From Thermoplasmatota archaeon (GTDB lineage: Archaea > Thermoplasmatota > JAQUQK01), in NCBI GenBank assembly GCA_028716125.1, contig JAQUQK010000038.1, positions 1-11,842 on the forward strand: 11,842 nt of DNA, read 5' to 3'. Below the pieces are notes generated by a model, which saw only the letters and a list, made by a program, of their open reading frames with translations, had not been told where the DNA came from and did no database searches. Made by a program: the position numbers and the translations under genes. This document shows positions 1 to 6,013 of this stretch, piece by piece; the first letter of the stretch is position 1, and each line of letters starts with the position of its first letter.

Positions 1-2043
1 GCCTTGCCGATTGCGCTTTCGGGAAAGAATCTGGTTCTTGCAGTTCCTACGGCTTCAGGCAAAAGTCTGGTCGCTTATCTTGCAATGCTGAAATCCGTTC
101 TGGAAAAGGGCGGAAAATGCATATATGTCGTTCCTCTAAGGGCGCTTGCATCCGAGAAATACGACGATTTGAAAAAATTCGAATCTCTTGGAATTCGCGT
201 CACTTATTCAATCGGCGACCTTGACGCCGCGGACGTGCGCCTTGGCGACTACGATATTATAGTATGCACTTCTGAAAAGGCAGATTCGCTTCTGCGCCAC
301 AAGACGGACTGGCTCAAGAAAATTTCAGTTGTTGTTGCTGACGAAGTCCATTTGATCAACGATGGCGACAGAGGACCAACGCTTGAAGTCACTCTCGCCC
401 GTTTCCGCCAGATAAACAAGGAGGCGCAGATAATTGCGCTTTCGGCCACAATAAACAATTCGCAAGACATCGCAATCTGGCTTGACGCAAAACACGTGAA
501 AAGCGAGTGGCGCCCGGTTCCATTAAAGTGTGGGGTTTACCTTGACGGCGAAATCTCATATCCAAATAATGGCTCGCGCCAGATTGTGGGCAAGGGAACC
601 GACGATATCGCAAAACTTGTCCTTGACACGATACAGCGCGGCTACCAGGCTATGGTTTTTCTAGGTACGCGCGCAAGCGCCGAGAAATGCGCCGAGGACC
701 TCGCGGACTATCTTGGAAAGAATGCCAATCTGCAGGAATGCGCAGAGCTTGCAGAGGAAATCGATGAGAAGCAGGACGAGCCGACGCGCACAGGCGACCG
801 CCTTGCAGGGTGCGTAAAGAAAGGAACCGCATTCCACCACGCGGGGCTTTCAAATGAGCAACGCAAATTCATAGAGGAGAATTTCAAGTGCGGAAAATTG
901 AAATGCATCACTGCTACGCCAACGCTTGCCGCCGGGGTAAATCTTCCAAGCCACACGGTAATAATCCGCGACCTTTACCGATACGACCCCAACCTTGGGC
1001 GCACTCCAGTTCCAGTCCTTGAAATCCAGCAGATGATGGGGCGCGCAGGAAGGCCGCGCTACGACAAGGAAGGCGAAGCGATATTGATTTCAAAAACAGA
1101 GCGCGAAGCAGACGCAGTCAAAGAATTTTACATAAACGGCTCGCCTGAAAACATATTCTCTAAACTTGGCAGCGAATCCGCCCTAAGAACGCACATTCTT
1201 TCCTCAGTCGCCACCCGATACGTCAAGAGCCGCGAGGAACTAAAGGAATTCATGAACCACACTTTCTACGCGATGCATTCCAGCCTTTGGGGCATTGAAA
1301 CCACAATAGACAAGGTCATAGAAACCCTCACCGAAAACGAGATGATTTCCGAAAAAGAAGGAAAATTCCACCCGACCCTGTTTGGTGAGCGCGTGTCCGA
1401 CTTATACATCGACCCGCTTTCAGCAATTTACATGCGAAATGCGATTGCAGCGGCAAAGCCCGATTCGGGCGCGTTTGGCCTGCTCCATGCAGCTTGCGCC
1501 GCACCGGACATGATGAAACTATATCTGAGAAAAAGCGACGCATGGATTGAAGACATTATGTTGAACGCTAAATTCCTTTTGCCGGTTCCTGACGACGGCA
1601 CTGTAGAATACGAATGGTTCACAGCAGAGGTAAAGACTGCATCCCTTATCTGGGACTGGATAAACGGCGAAAAGGAAGAATCGATTGAGGACAAGTACTC
1701 GGTCGGCCCCGGCGACATAAGGAACAAGGTTGAAATCGCGCAGTGGCTCCTTTATTCAATGGGGGAGCTGGCGCGCATCTTCAAGCCCGAAATGGTTGCC
1801 CCAATAGCAAAAATCACGAAACGCGTGAAATATGGTGTAAAGGACGAACTGCTTCCATTGATTGACATAGATGGTGTTGGCCGCATCCGCGCAATGAAAC
1901 TATACAGTGCGGGCTTCAAAACTCCTGAAGAGATCGCAAAGGCCGATCTTCTGCAACTTTCAAACATAATTGGCATTGGTCCGGTGCTTGCAAGAAAAAT
2001 AAAAAATCAAACCAGACTCGAAAGTGAAAAATTCCGTTTCTAG
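1..2043 (+). CDS. hel308: Hel308-type superfamily 2 DNA helicase (5'-truncated by window edge)
   Basis: This is an ATP-dependent 3'-5' DNA helicase of the archaeal Hel308 family, thought to act at stalled or damaged replication forks. The reading frame is open from base 1, so the N-terminus (Q-motif region, perhaps 20-40 residues) lies outside the window; 680 codons are visible against about 700-750 in the family. Counting residue 1 at nt 4, I see Walker A PTASGKS (15-21), the VPLRALASEKY motif, DEVH (113-116), SAT (147-149), WRPVPLK, FLGTRASAEKCAEDL (motif IV), TPTLAAGVNLPSH (motif V) and QMMGRAGRPR (motif VI, about 343-352). The C-terminus has the family's RVKYGVKDELLPL segment and helix-hairpin-helix elements IDGVGR (622-627) and IIGIGP (655-660). 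The usual domain-V RAR tripeptide reads RAM here (629-631). The stop codon overlaps the stop of the convergent glycosyltransferase gene. Family assignment is secure; the cellular role is inferred from the family. Confidence 0.95.
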   Translation, partial: ALPIALSGKNLVLAVPTASGKSLVAYLAMLKSVLEKGGKCIYVVPLRALASEKYDDLKKFESLGIRVTYSIGDLDAADVRLGDYDIIVCTSEKADSLLRHKTDWLKKISVVVADEVHLINDGDRGPTLEVTLARFRQINKEAQIIALSATINNSQDIAIWLDAKHVKSEWRPVPLKCGVYLDGEISYPNNGSRQIVGKGTDDIAKLVLDTIQRGYQAMVFLGTRASAEKCAEDLADYLGKNANLQECAELAEEIDEKQDEPTRTGDRLAGCVKKGTAFHHAGLSNEQRKFIEENFKCGKLKCITATPTLAAGVNLPSHTVIIRDLYRYDPNLGRTPVPVLEIQQMMGRAGRPRYDKEGEAILISKTEREADAVKEFYINGSPENIFSKLGSESALRTHILSSVATRYVKSREELKEFMNHTFYAMHSSLWGIETTIDKVIETLTENEMISEKEGKFHPTLFGERVSDLYIDPLSAIYMRNAIAAAKPDSGAFGLLHAACAAPDMMKLYLRKSDAWIEDIMLNAKFLLPVPDDGTVEYEWFTAEVKTASLIWDWINGEKEESIEDKYSVGPGDIRNKVEIAQWLLYSMGELARIFKPEMVAPIAKITKRVKYGVKDELLPLIDIDGVGRIRAMKLYSAGFKTPEEIAKADLLQLSNIIGIGPVLARKIKNQTRLESEKFRF

Positions 2044-3272
2044 CGATGCAGTATCGCAGAGATCGCCCCGATAACTGCATTGGGCTTTGAGCGCACCTTT
2101 TTTCGTTTCGCCGCCTTGTGCGCAATTGCCCACTTGTAGACAGCCATCAGTCGGTCTGCGCACTTCTCCCGCGAATAATTCAGAGCGGTTTTTTTCGCAT
2201 TTTTCCTGAGCTGCTTCGAGTTTTTCAGAACCCTGACGATGGCGCCTGCGCAGCTTCTCGGGTTGCGCGGCTTGAAAAGGGCGCCGTTTTCGCCTTCCTT
2301 TACAAATTCGGGGAGGGCGCGCGCATTCGCCGCGGCGACTGGCCTGCCCGCAGCCATCGCCTCAAGGACCACAAGCCCCTGAGTTTCAATGTCGGATGCT
2401 ATCGCAAATGCATCCGCGGCTGCGTAATATTTTGGCAAGTCCTCGTCCGGTACGTAGCCGGTAAAAATGAAACTTTCTGAAAGCCCTTTCTGCTCTACAA
2501 GCCGCTTGTATTCCGCCATCGCTGGGCCTTTTCCAACTATGAGGAACATTGCGTCAGGGGCATATTTCAGGACGTATGGTGCTGCGGAGATTATCGTTTC
2601 AATGCGCTTTTCCCGGACAACCCGGCCAACGTGGAGAATGACTTTTTTCTTGCCGAGGCCGTGCTTTTCACGCACTTCCTTCCCAGTTGCGCCTGAAAAT
2701 CTCTGGATATTCACTCCTGTAGGAACTACGAATATTTTTTTCACCCATTTTCCGCAATTTTCAAGTATTTCGTTCTTTATTGCTTCGCTTGGCGCTATTA
2801 CTGCTTCGCATTGGTAGAAGAACCATGCCGAAGCCCTCCATATAAGCGGCCTCATCGGGCCGTCGAGCTTGGGGAATTTTTTCACTGGCGGGAGGTAGCC
2901 TGCTAGTTCTGTAAGGCTTGTGTGATATGTTATTACGGCGGGAAGTCTCAGTTTTTTAGCAGTGCGTACTCCTCTATATCCAATTAGTCCTGGCGACTGA
3001 ATGTGTATTATCTCTATGCCTTTCTCTTTTACAAGCTTCAGGCTTCTGGATCTTCCAATTGAAGGATAAACTGCTATCGGAAATTCAGGGTACTCTTTCA
3101 TGCCGGTTGATTTATACCAGAACGTGGTAAGGCCGTCGGCGTTCTCTTTTCCGGGAGCAAAAACATAGACGTCATGGCCCCTTTTTTCAAGTTCGTGCTG
3201 AAATGACAATATGGAGGTGACTACGCCGTCCGTGTTTGGAATGTATGTTTCGGTAAATATCCCAATCCTCAT
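2040..3272 (-). CDS. GT4-family glycosyltransferase, glycolipid-synthase-like
   Basis: This 410-aa retaining glycosyltransferase has a GT-B fold and belongs to family GT4. Its N-terminus (MRIGIFTETYIPNTDGVVTS, residues 1-20) resembles diacylglycerol glucosyltransferases and PimB-like enzymes. The acceptor-side motifs HIQSPGLIGYRG (90-101) and TYHTSLTELAGYLP (115-128) fit that subgroup. The C-terminal donor domain shows HVGRVVREKRIE (214-225), TGYVPDEDLP (271-280) and the E-x7-E pair E296/E304 in a DIETQGLVVLEAMAAG block. The tail is very basic (residues 388-397), which suits association with a membrane surface. ATG at 3272 gives the family's normal N-terminus; an in-frame TTG at 3287 would add only five residues. 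It is the last gene of a glmM-led minus operon, 16 bp after the preceding stop. A lipid or envelope glycan acceptor is inferred; donor and acceptor cannot be read from the sequence. Confidence 0.88.
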   Translation of the reverse strand: MRIGIFTETYIPNTDGVVTSILSFQHELEKRGHDVYVFAPGKENADGLTTFWYKSTGMKEYPEFPIAVYPSIGRSRSLKLVKEKGIEIIHIQSPGLIGYRGVRTAKKLRLPAVITYHTSLTELAGYLPPVKKFPKLDGPMRPLIWRASAWFFYQCEAVIAPSEAIKNEILENCGKWVKKIFVVPTGVNIQRFSGATGKEVREKHGLGKKKVILHVGRVVREKRIETIISAAPYVLKYAPDAMFLIVGKGPAMAEYKRLVEQKGLSESFIFTGYVPDEDLPKYYAAADAFAIASDIETQGLVVLEAMAAGRPVAAANARALPEFVKEGENGALFKPRNPRSCAGAIVRVLKNSKQLRKNAKKTALNYSREKCADRLMAVYKWAIAHKAAKRKKVRSKPNAVIGAISAILHR

Positions 3273-3288
3273 AGTATAACCCGGCAAC

Positions 3289-3495
3289 TCACTTTTTCTT
3301 CGAAGCGCCGCTTGATTTTATCTGCTCCATCACATCTGCCACAAGAAGGCGGACGACTTTCTTTTTCAGTTCATCGCCCATCTCGTACCTGTCGCAAAGC
3401 CCGCGCTCGTCAGGCTTGGAGCTCAATTCGCATTTTTCGCTTATTGTGTGCTTGCAGTTCTTGCACGATGCAGGTTCGGTCTTTTGCGCTGCCAT
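3289..3495 (-). CDS. Small four-cysteine protein, putative zinc or metal binding
   Basis: I do not recognise this 68-aa protein. It has four cysteines, C11, C14, C22 and C34, in a CKNCKH...KC...GLCDRYE arrangement, which suggests one bound zinc or similar metal. A helical charged segment follows (about 39-60, DELKKKVVRLLVADVMEQIK), then a Ser/Lys-rich end. No signal peptide or membrane segment is visible. The start has a good Shine-Dalgarno-like AAGGTG five bases upstream of the ATG, placed inside the end of glmM, and only 2 bp separate it from the glmM stop. It therefore looks translationally linked to glmM and to the glycosyltransferase that follows. The tight SD-equipped position in the operon and the ordered cysteines make it a real gene. 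Function unknown; a regulatory or scaffolding partner for neighbouring enzymes is only a guess. Confidence 0.75.
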   Translation of the reverse strand: MAAQKTEPASCKNCKHTISEKCELSSKPDERGLCDRYEMGDELKKKVVRLLVADVMEQIKSSGASKKK

Positions 3496-3497
3496 GA

Positions 3498-4910
3498 TTA
3501 CACCTTGAGTTTTGCAACGAGATCTTCAATCATCTTTATGTGATCGGAAAGAAGCTTTTCCGCAACTTTCCTCTCCTTTGACTCCGCATAAACGCGGTAT
3601 ATTGGCTCTGTTCCGGAAGGCCTTGCAAGCACCCAGCCATTCTTGAAATATGATTTTGTCCCATCCTGCATATCAACCGATTCGGGCTTAAGCGCCTTTG
3701 CCGACTTTGCGTATTCCTCAATGACTTTTTGTTTGATTTCGTTTGGGCACTTTGTCTTTGCCTGGACCATCTGCCACTGCGGAAGCTCTGCAACCATTTC
3801 CGAGACTTTCCTGCCGGTTTTTGATATGATCTCTGCCATTTTTGCAGCAGCCATTCCGCCGTCCCTGCAGTACTGCATTTCCGGGAAGATGAGCCCGCCG
3901 TTTGCCTCTCCGCCGAAAACCGCGTCAAGCTCAATCATCTTTCTTGCAACCTTAGGGGAACCGATGACAGTATATACCATCTTTGCGCCGTATGGCTTTA
4001 TTGCCTCTTCGGTGCTCATCGAAATCGCAACCGGACACGCGACGTACATATTTTTGCACTTCTTTTTGGATGCTTCTTCAACTGCGAGTTTTGCAAAAAG
4101 CGTTAATTCCTTGTCCTGCGTGATGTATTTGCCGTTCTCGTCTATGAAAACTGCCCTGTCTGCATCGCCATCGTTCACAACCCCGAAATCCGCGCCAGCG
4201 GCCTTGACAGTGTTCATTAGGTCCTTCACATTCTCCTCGACTGGCTCCGACTGGTGGCCGGGAAACATTCCGTCCGGCTGGCAGTTGAGTGAAATAACTT
4301 CGCATCCGAGTTTTCTAAGAATATATGGAAGCGTGAAAGAGCCTGCGCCATTGGACGCGTCCACAACGACCTTTGGCCTGCGCTTCGCAATCGCGTTTGC
4401 ATCAACGCACGAAACAACCTTGTCGATGTAAACCTGCACTGCATCGGGCTTTGGATAAACTGCTCCAATGCTCTTCCAGTCCGCCTTTGCGAACGTTCCT
4501 GAAAAATAAATATCCTCTATTACGCTTTCCTGCTCAGGCGCAAGCTCTGTGCCGTCGGCGTCTATGCATTTTATCCCATTGAATTCCGGCGGGTTGTGGC
4601 TTGCAGTTATTATAACGCCAAAATCCATCTTGAAAGACCGAGTGGCGTACTGAAGGCCGGGCGAGGTTATTATTCCGGCATCGTAAATGTCGCATCCCGT
4701 CGAGAGTATGCCTGAAACGAATGCGCATTTTATCATTGAATTAGAAGTGCGCGTATCGGTGCCGATTATTGCACATTTCCTTCTATTGGATGGCTTCTTG
4801 ATACTGTTAAGGTACGTGCCGCAGGCCAATCCGAGGTGCTGGGCGAGTTCCGGCGTCATTTCCACATTGGATATTCCCCGAACGCCGTTGGTTCCAAACA
4901 GCCTTCCCAT
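3498..4910 (-). CDS. glmM: Phosphoglucosamine mutase (alpha-D-phosphohexomutase family)
   Basis: This enzyme interconverts glucosamine-6-phosphate and glucosamine-1-phosphate on the way to UDP-GlcNAc, in the cytoplasm. The 470-aa chain carries all four family loops. They are the phosphoserine loop TASHNPPEFNG with S104, the Mg-binding loop DGDADR (247-252), the sugar loop GGEANGG (333-339) and the phosphate loop RPSGTEP (430-436). The N-terminus MGRLFGTNGVRG is typical of GlmM. The GExNGG loop is the form seen in archaeal GlmM and in some bifunctional phosphogluco/phosphomannomutases, so substrate preference is not fully certain. It leads the minus operon with the 68-aa protein and the GT4 enzyme, which fits supply of amino sugar for envelope glycans. 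There is no Shine-Dalgarno sequence before the ATG; a TATA box centred 24.5 bp upstream implies a leaderless mRNA. Confidence 0.92.
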   Translation of the reverse strand: MGRLFGTNGVRGISNVEMTPELAQHLGLACGTYLNSIKKPSNRRKCAIIGTDTRTSNSMIKCAFVSGILSTGCDIYDAGIITSPGLQYATRSFKMDFGVIITASHNPPEFNGIKCIDADGTELAPEQESVIEDIYFSGTFAKADWKSIGAVYPKPDAVQVYIDKVVSCVDANAIAKRRPKVVVDASNGAGSFTLPYILRKLGCEVISLNCQPDGMFPGHQSEPVEENVKDLMNTVKAAGADFGVVNDGDADRAVFIDENGKYITQDKELTLFAKLAVEEASKKKCKNMYVACPVAISMSTEEAIKPYGAKMVYTVIGSPKVARKMIELDAVFGGEANGGLIFPEMQYCRDGGMAAAKMAEIISKTGRKVSEMVAELPQWQMVQAKTKCPNEIKQKVIEEYAKSAKALKPESVDMQDGTKSYFKNGWVLARPSGTEPIYRVYAESKERKVAEKLLSDHIKMIEDLVAKLKV

Positions 4911-4920
4911 AGTGGGGCGA

Positions 4921-4949
4921 ATCTACTCAATTTATAAAAATCCCACTCC
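4921..4949 (-). promoter_or_regulatory. glmM promoter, copy 1 of a 29-bp direct repeat
   Basis: The palindromic box TTTATAAA at 4931-4938 is centred 24.5 bp from the glmM ATG (A at 4910), the archaeal TATA distance for transcription starting at the start codon. No Shine-Dalgarno motif lies between, which supports a leaderless transcript. The whole 29-bp segment recurs without mismatch at 5129-5157 in front of thyX, in the same orientation. Because the TATA core is self-complementary, the same sequence can serve glmM on the minus strand here and thyX on the plus strand there. Promoter activity is inferred from sequence and spacing. Confidence 0.7.
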
Positions 4950-4959
4950 AGATCGGCCC

Positions 4960-5018
4960 ATTTTCTTTCTTTCGGTACAGTCGCTCCCGAAGGTCGCTCC
5001 CACATAAAGAAAGAAAAT
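4960..5018. repeat. 13-bp inverted repeat around a 33-nt loop
   Basis: ATTTTCTTTCTTT (4960-4972) is the exact reverse complement of AAAGAAAGAAAAT (5006-5018). The 33-nt loop contains TCGCTCCC twice. As RNA this would be an A/U-rich stem, so its stability is modest. Confidence 0.75.
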
Positions 5019-5046
5019 TCGCCGGCGGATAAAAGAAAGAAATTGA

Positions 5047-5065
5047 GGGTTCGCAAAGCGAACCC
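5047..5065. repeat. Perfect 8-bp hairpin with AAA loop
   Basis: GGGTTCGC (5047-5054) pairs perfectly with GCGAACCC (5058-5065) across a 3-nt loop. It is GC-rich and should be stable as RNA or cruciform. On the plus strand it is followed by a T/C-rich run (5070-5081), a terminator-like layout, though no plus-strand gene lies just upstream. Confidence 0.8.
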
Positions 5066-5097
5066 CCGGTTCTTTTCTCTTAAACCCCGGGGCGTTA

Positions 5098-5118
5098 TCT
5101 TTTCTTATCAAGAAAAGA
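5098..5118. repeat. Perfect 9-bp hairpin with ATC loop
   Basis: TCTTTTCTT (5098-5106) is the exact reverse complement of AAGAAAAGA (5110-5118), separated by three bases. The stem is A/T-rich. It sits just inside the right terminal inverted repeat of the insert and partly competes with the TIR-adjacent pyrimidine run for pairing. Confidence 0.75.
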
Positions 5119-5128
5119 GAAAGGGCCG

Positions 5129-5157
5129 ATCTACTCAATTTATAAAAATCCCACTCC
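5129..5157 (+). promoter_or_regulatory. thyX promoter, copy 2 of the 29-bp direct repeat
   Basis: The TTTATAAA box at 5139-5146 is centred 26.5 bp upstream of the thyX ATG at 5169, as expected for a leaderless archaeal transcript. No Shine-Dalgarno motif is present in the 11 bp between repeat and ATG. The sequence is identical to the glmM promoter copy but is used on the opposite strand. Confidence 0.7.
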
Positions 5158-5168
5158 GATACTGCAGT

Positions 5169-5855
5169 ATGAAAGTCACGATGATCGCCCATACACCGAA
5201 TCCGGACATCGTATCGGCAGCGGCGGCAAAGCTTACGCACTCCAAAACCGCGCCGGACGAGCTTCTAAACGACGAGCCGGAAAAGATGAAAAAGCTATTG
5301 AAATCCGTGGTGGGAATGGGCCATACTTCGGTTATAGAGCACGCTTATTTCACGTTCAGCATAGAGGGAATTTCCCGCGCCTGCTCCCACCAGTTGGTAA
5401 GGCACAGGATGGCTTCATATTCCCAGCAGAGCCAGCGCTACGTGAGCATGGATGAGCCGCAATATGTGATTCCGCCAAAGATAAAGGCAAACCATAAATT
5501 GAAAAATGCGTATGACGAGGCAATGCACAACATCTGGGGCGCATACAATGCACTCATGAAAATCGGGATTCCCGCGGAAGATGCGCGTTACATACTGCCA
5601 AACGCCGCCAAGACAAACATAATAATGTCCATGGACGGAAGGGCGCTCATGAATTTCTTCGAGCTTCGCTGCTGCCTGCACGCCCAGTGGGAAATACGGG
5701 AGCTGGCATCCCAAATGCTTCATGCCGTGAAAGAAGTGGCGCCAGCGATTTTTGAAAACGCAGGGCCGATGTGCAAGACGCGCGGCGAATGCATGGAGAA
5801 GGCCAAGGACTGTCCGAACTATCCCAAGGCGGAAAGTCGCGCCAAAGGCGACTGA
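5169..5855 (+). CDS. thyX: Flavin-dependent thymidylate synthase
   Basis: ThyX converts dUMP to dTMP using methylenetetrahydrofolate as carbon donor and FAD/NADPH for reduction; family members act as cytoplasmic homotetramers. The 228-aa protein has the ThyX signature RHR-x7-S as RHRMASYSQQS (78-88). It is preceded by the conserved VIEHAYFTFSIEGISRACSHQ block (55-75) and followed by DARYILPNAAKTNI (138-151) and NFFELRCCLHAQWEIRELA (162-180). The C-terminal C202/C208/C215 cysteines resemble those of other archaeal and clostridial ThyX proteins. ATG 5169 is chosen because it matches the family N-terminus and lies 26.5 bp from a TATA box. The frame stays open upstream to 5043, but that extension runs through the repeat insert and has no ThyX similarity. 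It is transcribed divergently from glmM. Confidence 0.95.
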   Translation: MKVTMIAHTPNPDIVSAAAAKLTHSKTAPDELLNDEPEKMKKLLKSVVGMGHTSVIEHAYFTFSIEGISRACSHQLVRHRMASYSQQSQRYVSMDEPQYVIPPKIKANHKLKNAYDEAMHNIWGAYNALMKIGIPAEDARYILPNAAKTNIIMSMDGRALMNFFELRCCLHAQWEIRELASQMLHAVKEVAPAIFENAGPMCKTRGECMEKAKDCPNYPKAESRAKGD

Positions 5856-5967
5856 TTCAAGGATGCAATTATGGCAGATCCCGCCATCACCATATAAAAC
5901 CAATTTGCCCTTTTCGCCGAAAACTTGCAATACCTGCGGGCACTAGCACCGCTCCAGCCATAGATTA

Positions 5968-5976
5968 TTTATTATA
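5968..5976 (+). promoter_or_regulatory. Putative TATA box for the permease operon
   Basis: TTTATTATA is centred about 42 bp upstream of the permease ATG (6014). Transcription starting about 26 bp downstream would leave a leader of roughly 16 nt containing GGTAG (6006-6010) as a weak ribosome-binding site. The rest of 5856-5967 shows no gene and no strong structure. Confidence 0.4.
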
Positions 5977-6013
5977 CGTCTACATCATTTGGCTTTTAGG
6001 AAGCTGGTAGAAG

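Larger units (their letters stand above)
4950..5132. other. MITE-like hairpin-rich insert with 10-bp terminal inverted repeats
   Basis: The segment begins with AGATCGGCCC (4950-4959) and ends with its exact complement GGGCCGATCT (5123-5132); the last four bases overlap the second direct repeat. Both ends continue inward into a pyrimidine-rich run (4961-4972, and 5110-5122 read on the other strand). Inside are a 13-bp inverted repeat (4960-4972 with 5006-5018), the direct repeat TCGCTCCC (4981-4988, 4994-5001), two A/G-rich direct repeats (5006-5016, 5032-5042), two perfect hairpins and the palindrome CCCCGGGG (5085-5092). I see no convincing coding content. A non-autonomous mobile element, a dispersed intergenic repeat or a structured non-coding RNA would all fit; only the repeats themselves are seen directly. 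Confidence 0.5.
4921..5157. repeat. Pair of perfect 29-bp direct repeats flanking a 179-bp insert
   Basis: Positions 4921-4949 and 5129-5157 are identical over 29 bp, same orientation, 208 bp apart. Each copy holds the TTTATAAA box and a flanking TCCCACTCC. Deleting one copy together with the insert would leave a 50-bp intergenic region with one central TATA box about 25 bp from each divergent start codon. That is close to the 49-bp arrangement at 10815-10863. The repeat pair could be a long target-site duplication, a segmental duplication, or two copies of an operator. Confidence 0.9.

Noticed and set aside
3643..4431. 262-aa plus-strand open frame opposite glmM
   Set aside because: It is the complement of a clear glmM gene with all four catalytic loops; it has no recognisable motif, promoter or ribosome-binding site.
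4921..5157. Repeat pair as a minimal CRISPR array
   Set aside because: Only two copies, 179 bp between them, with TATA boxes correctly placed for both flanking genes and no cas genes. A promoter duplication explains them better.
5043..5168. N-terminal extension of ThyX from an upstream alternative start
   Set aside because: The extension reads through the repeat insert and promoter copy, has low-complexity basic sequence and no ThyX similarity, and would start upstream of the TATA box.
5872..5888. ATGGC...GCCAT hairpin after thyX as a terminator
   Set aside because: The 5-bp stem is too short and has no following T run.
5415..5930. 171-aa minus-strand open frame opposite thyX
   Set aside because: It is a shadow of a gene with unmistakable ThyX motifs and lacks its own start signals.
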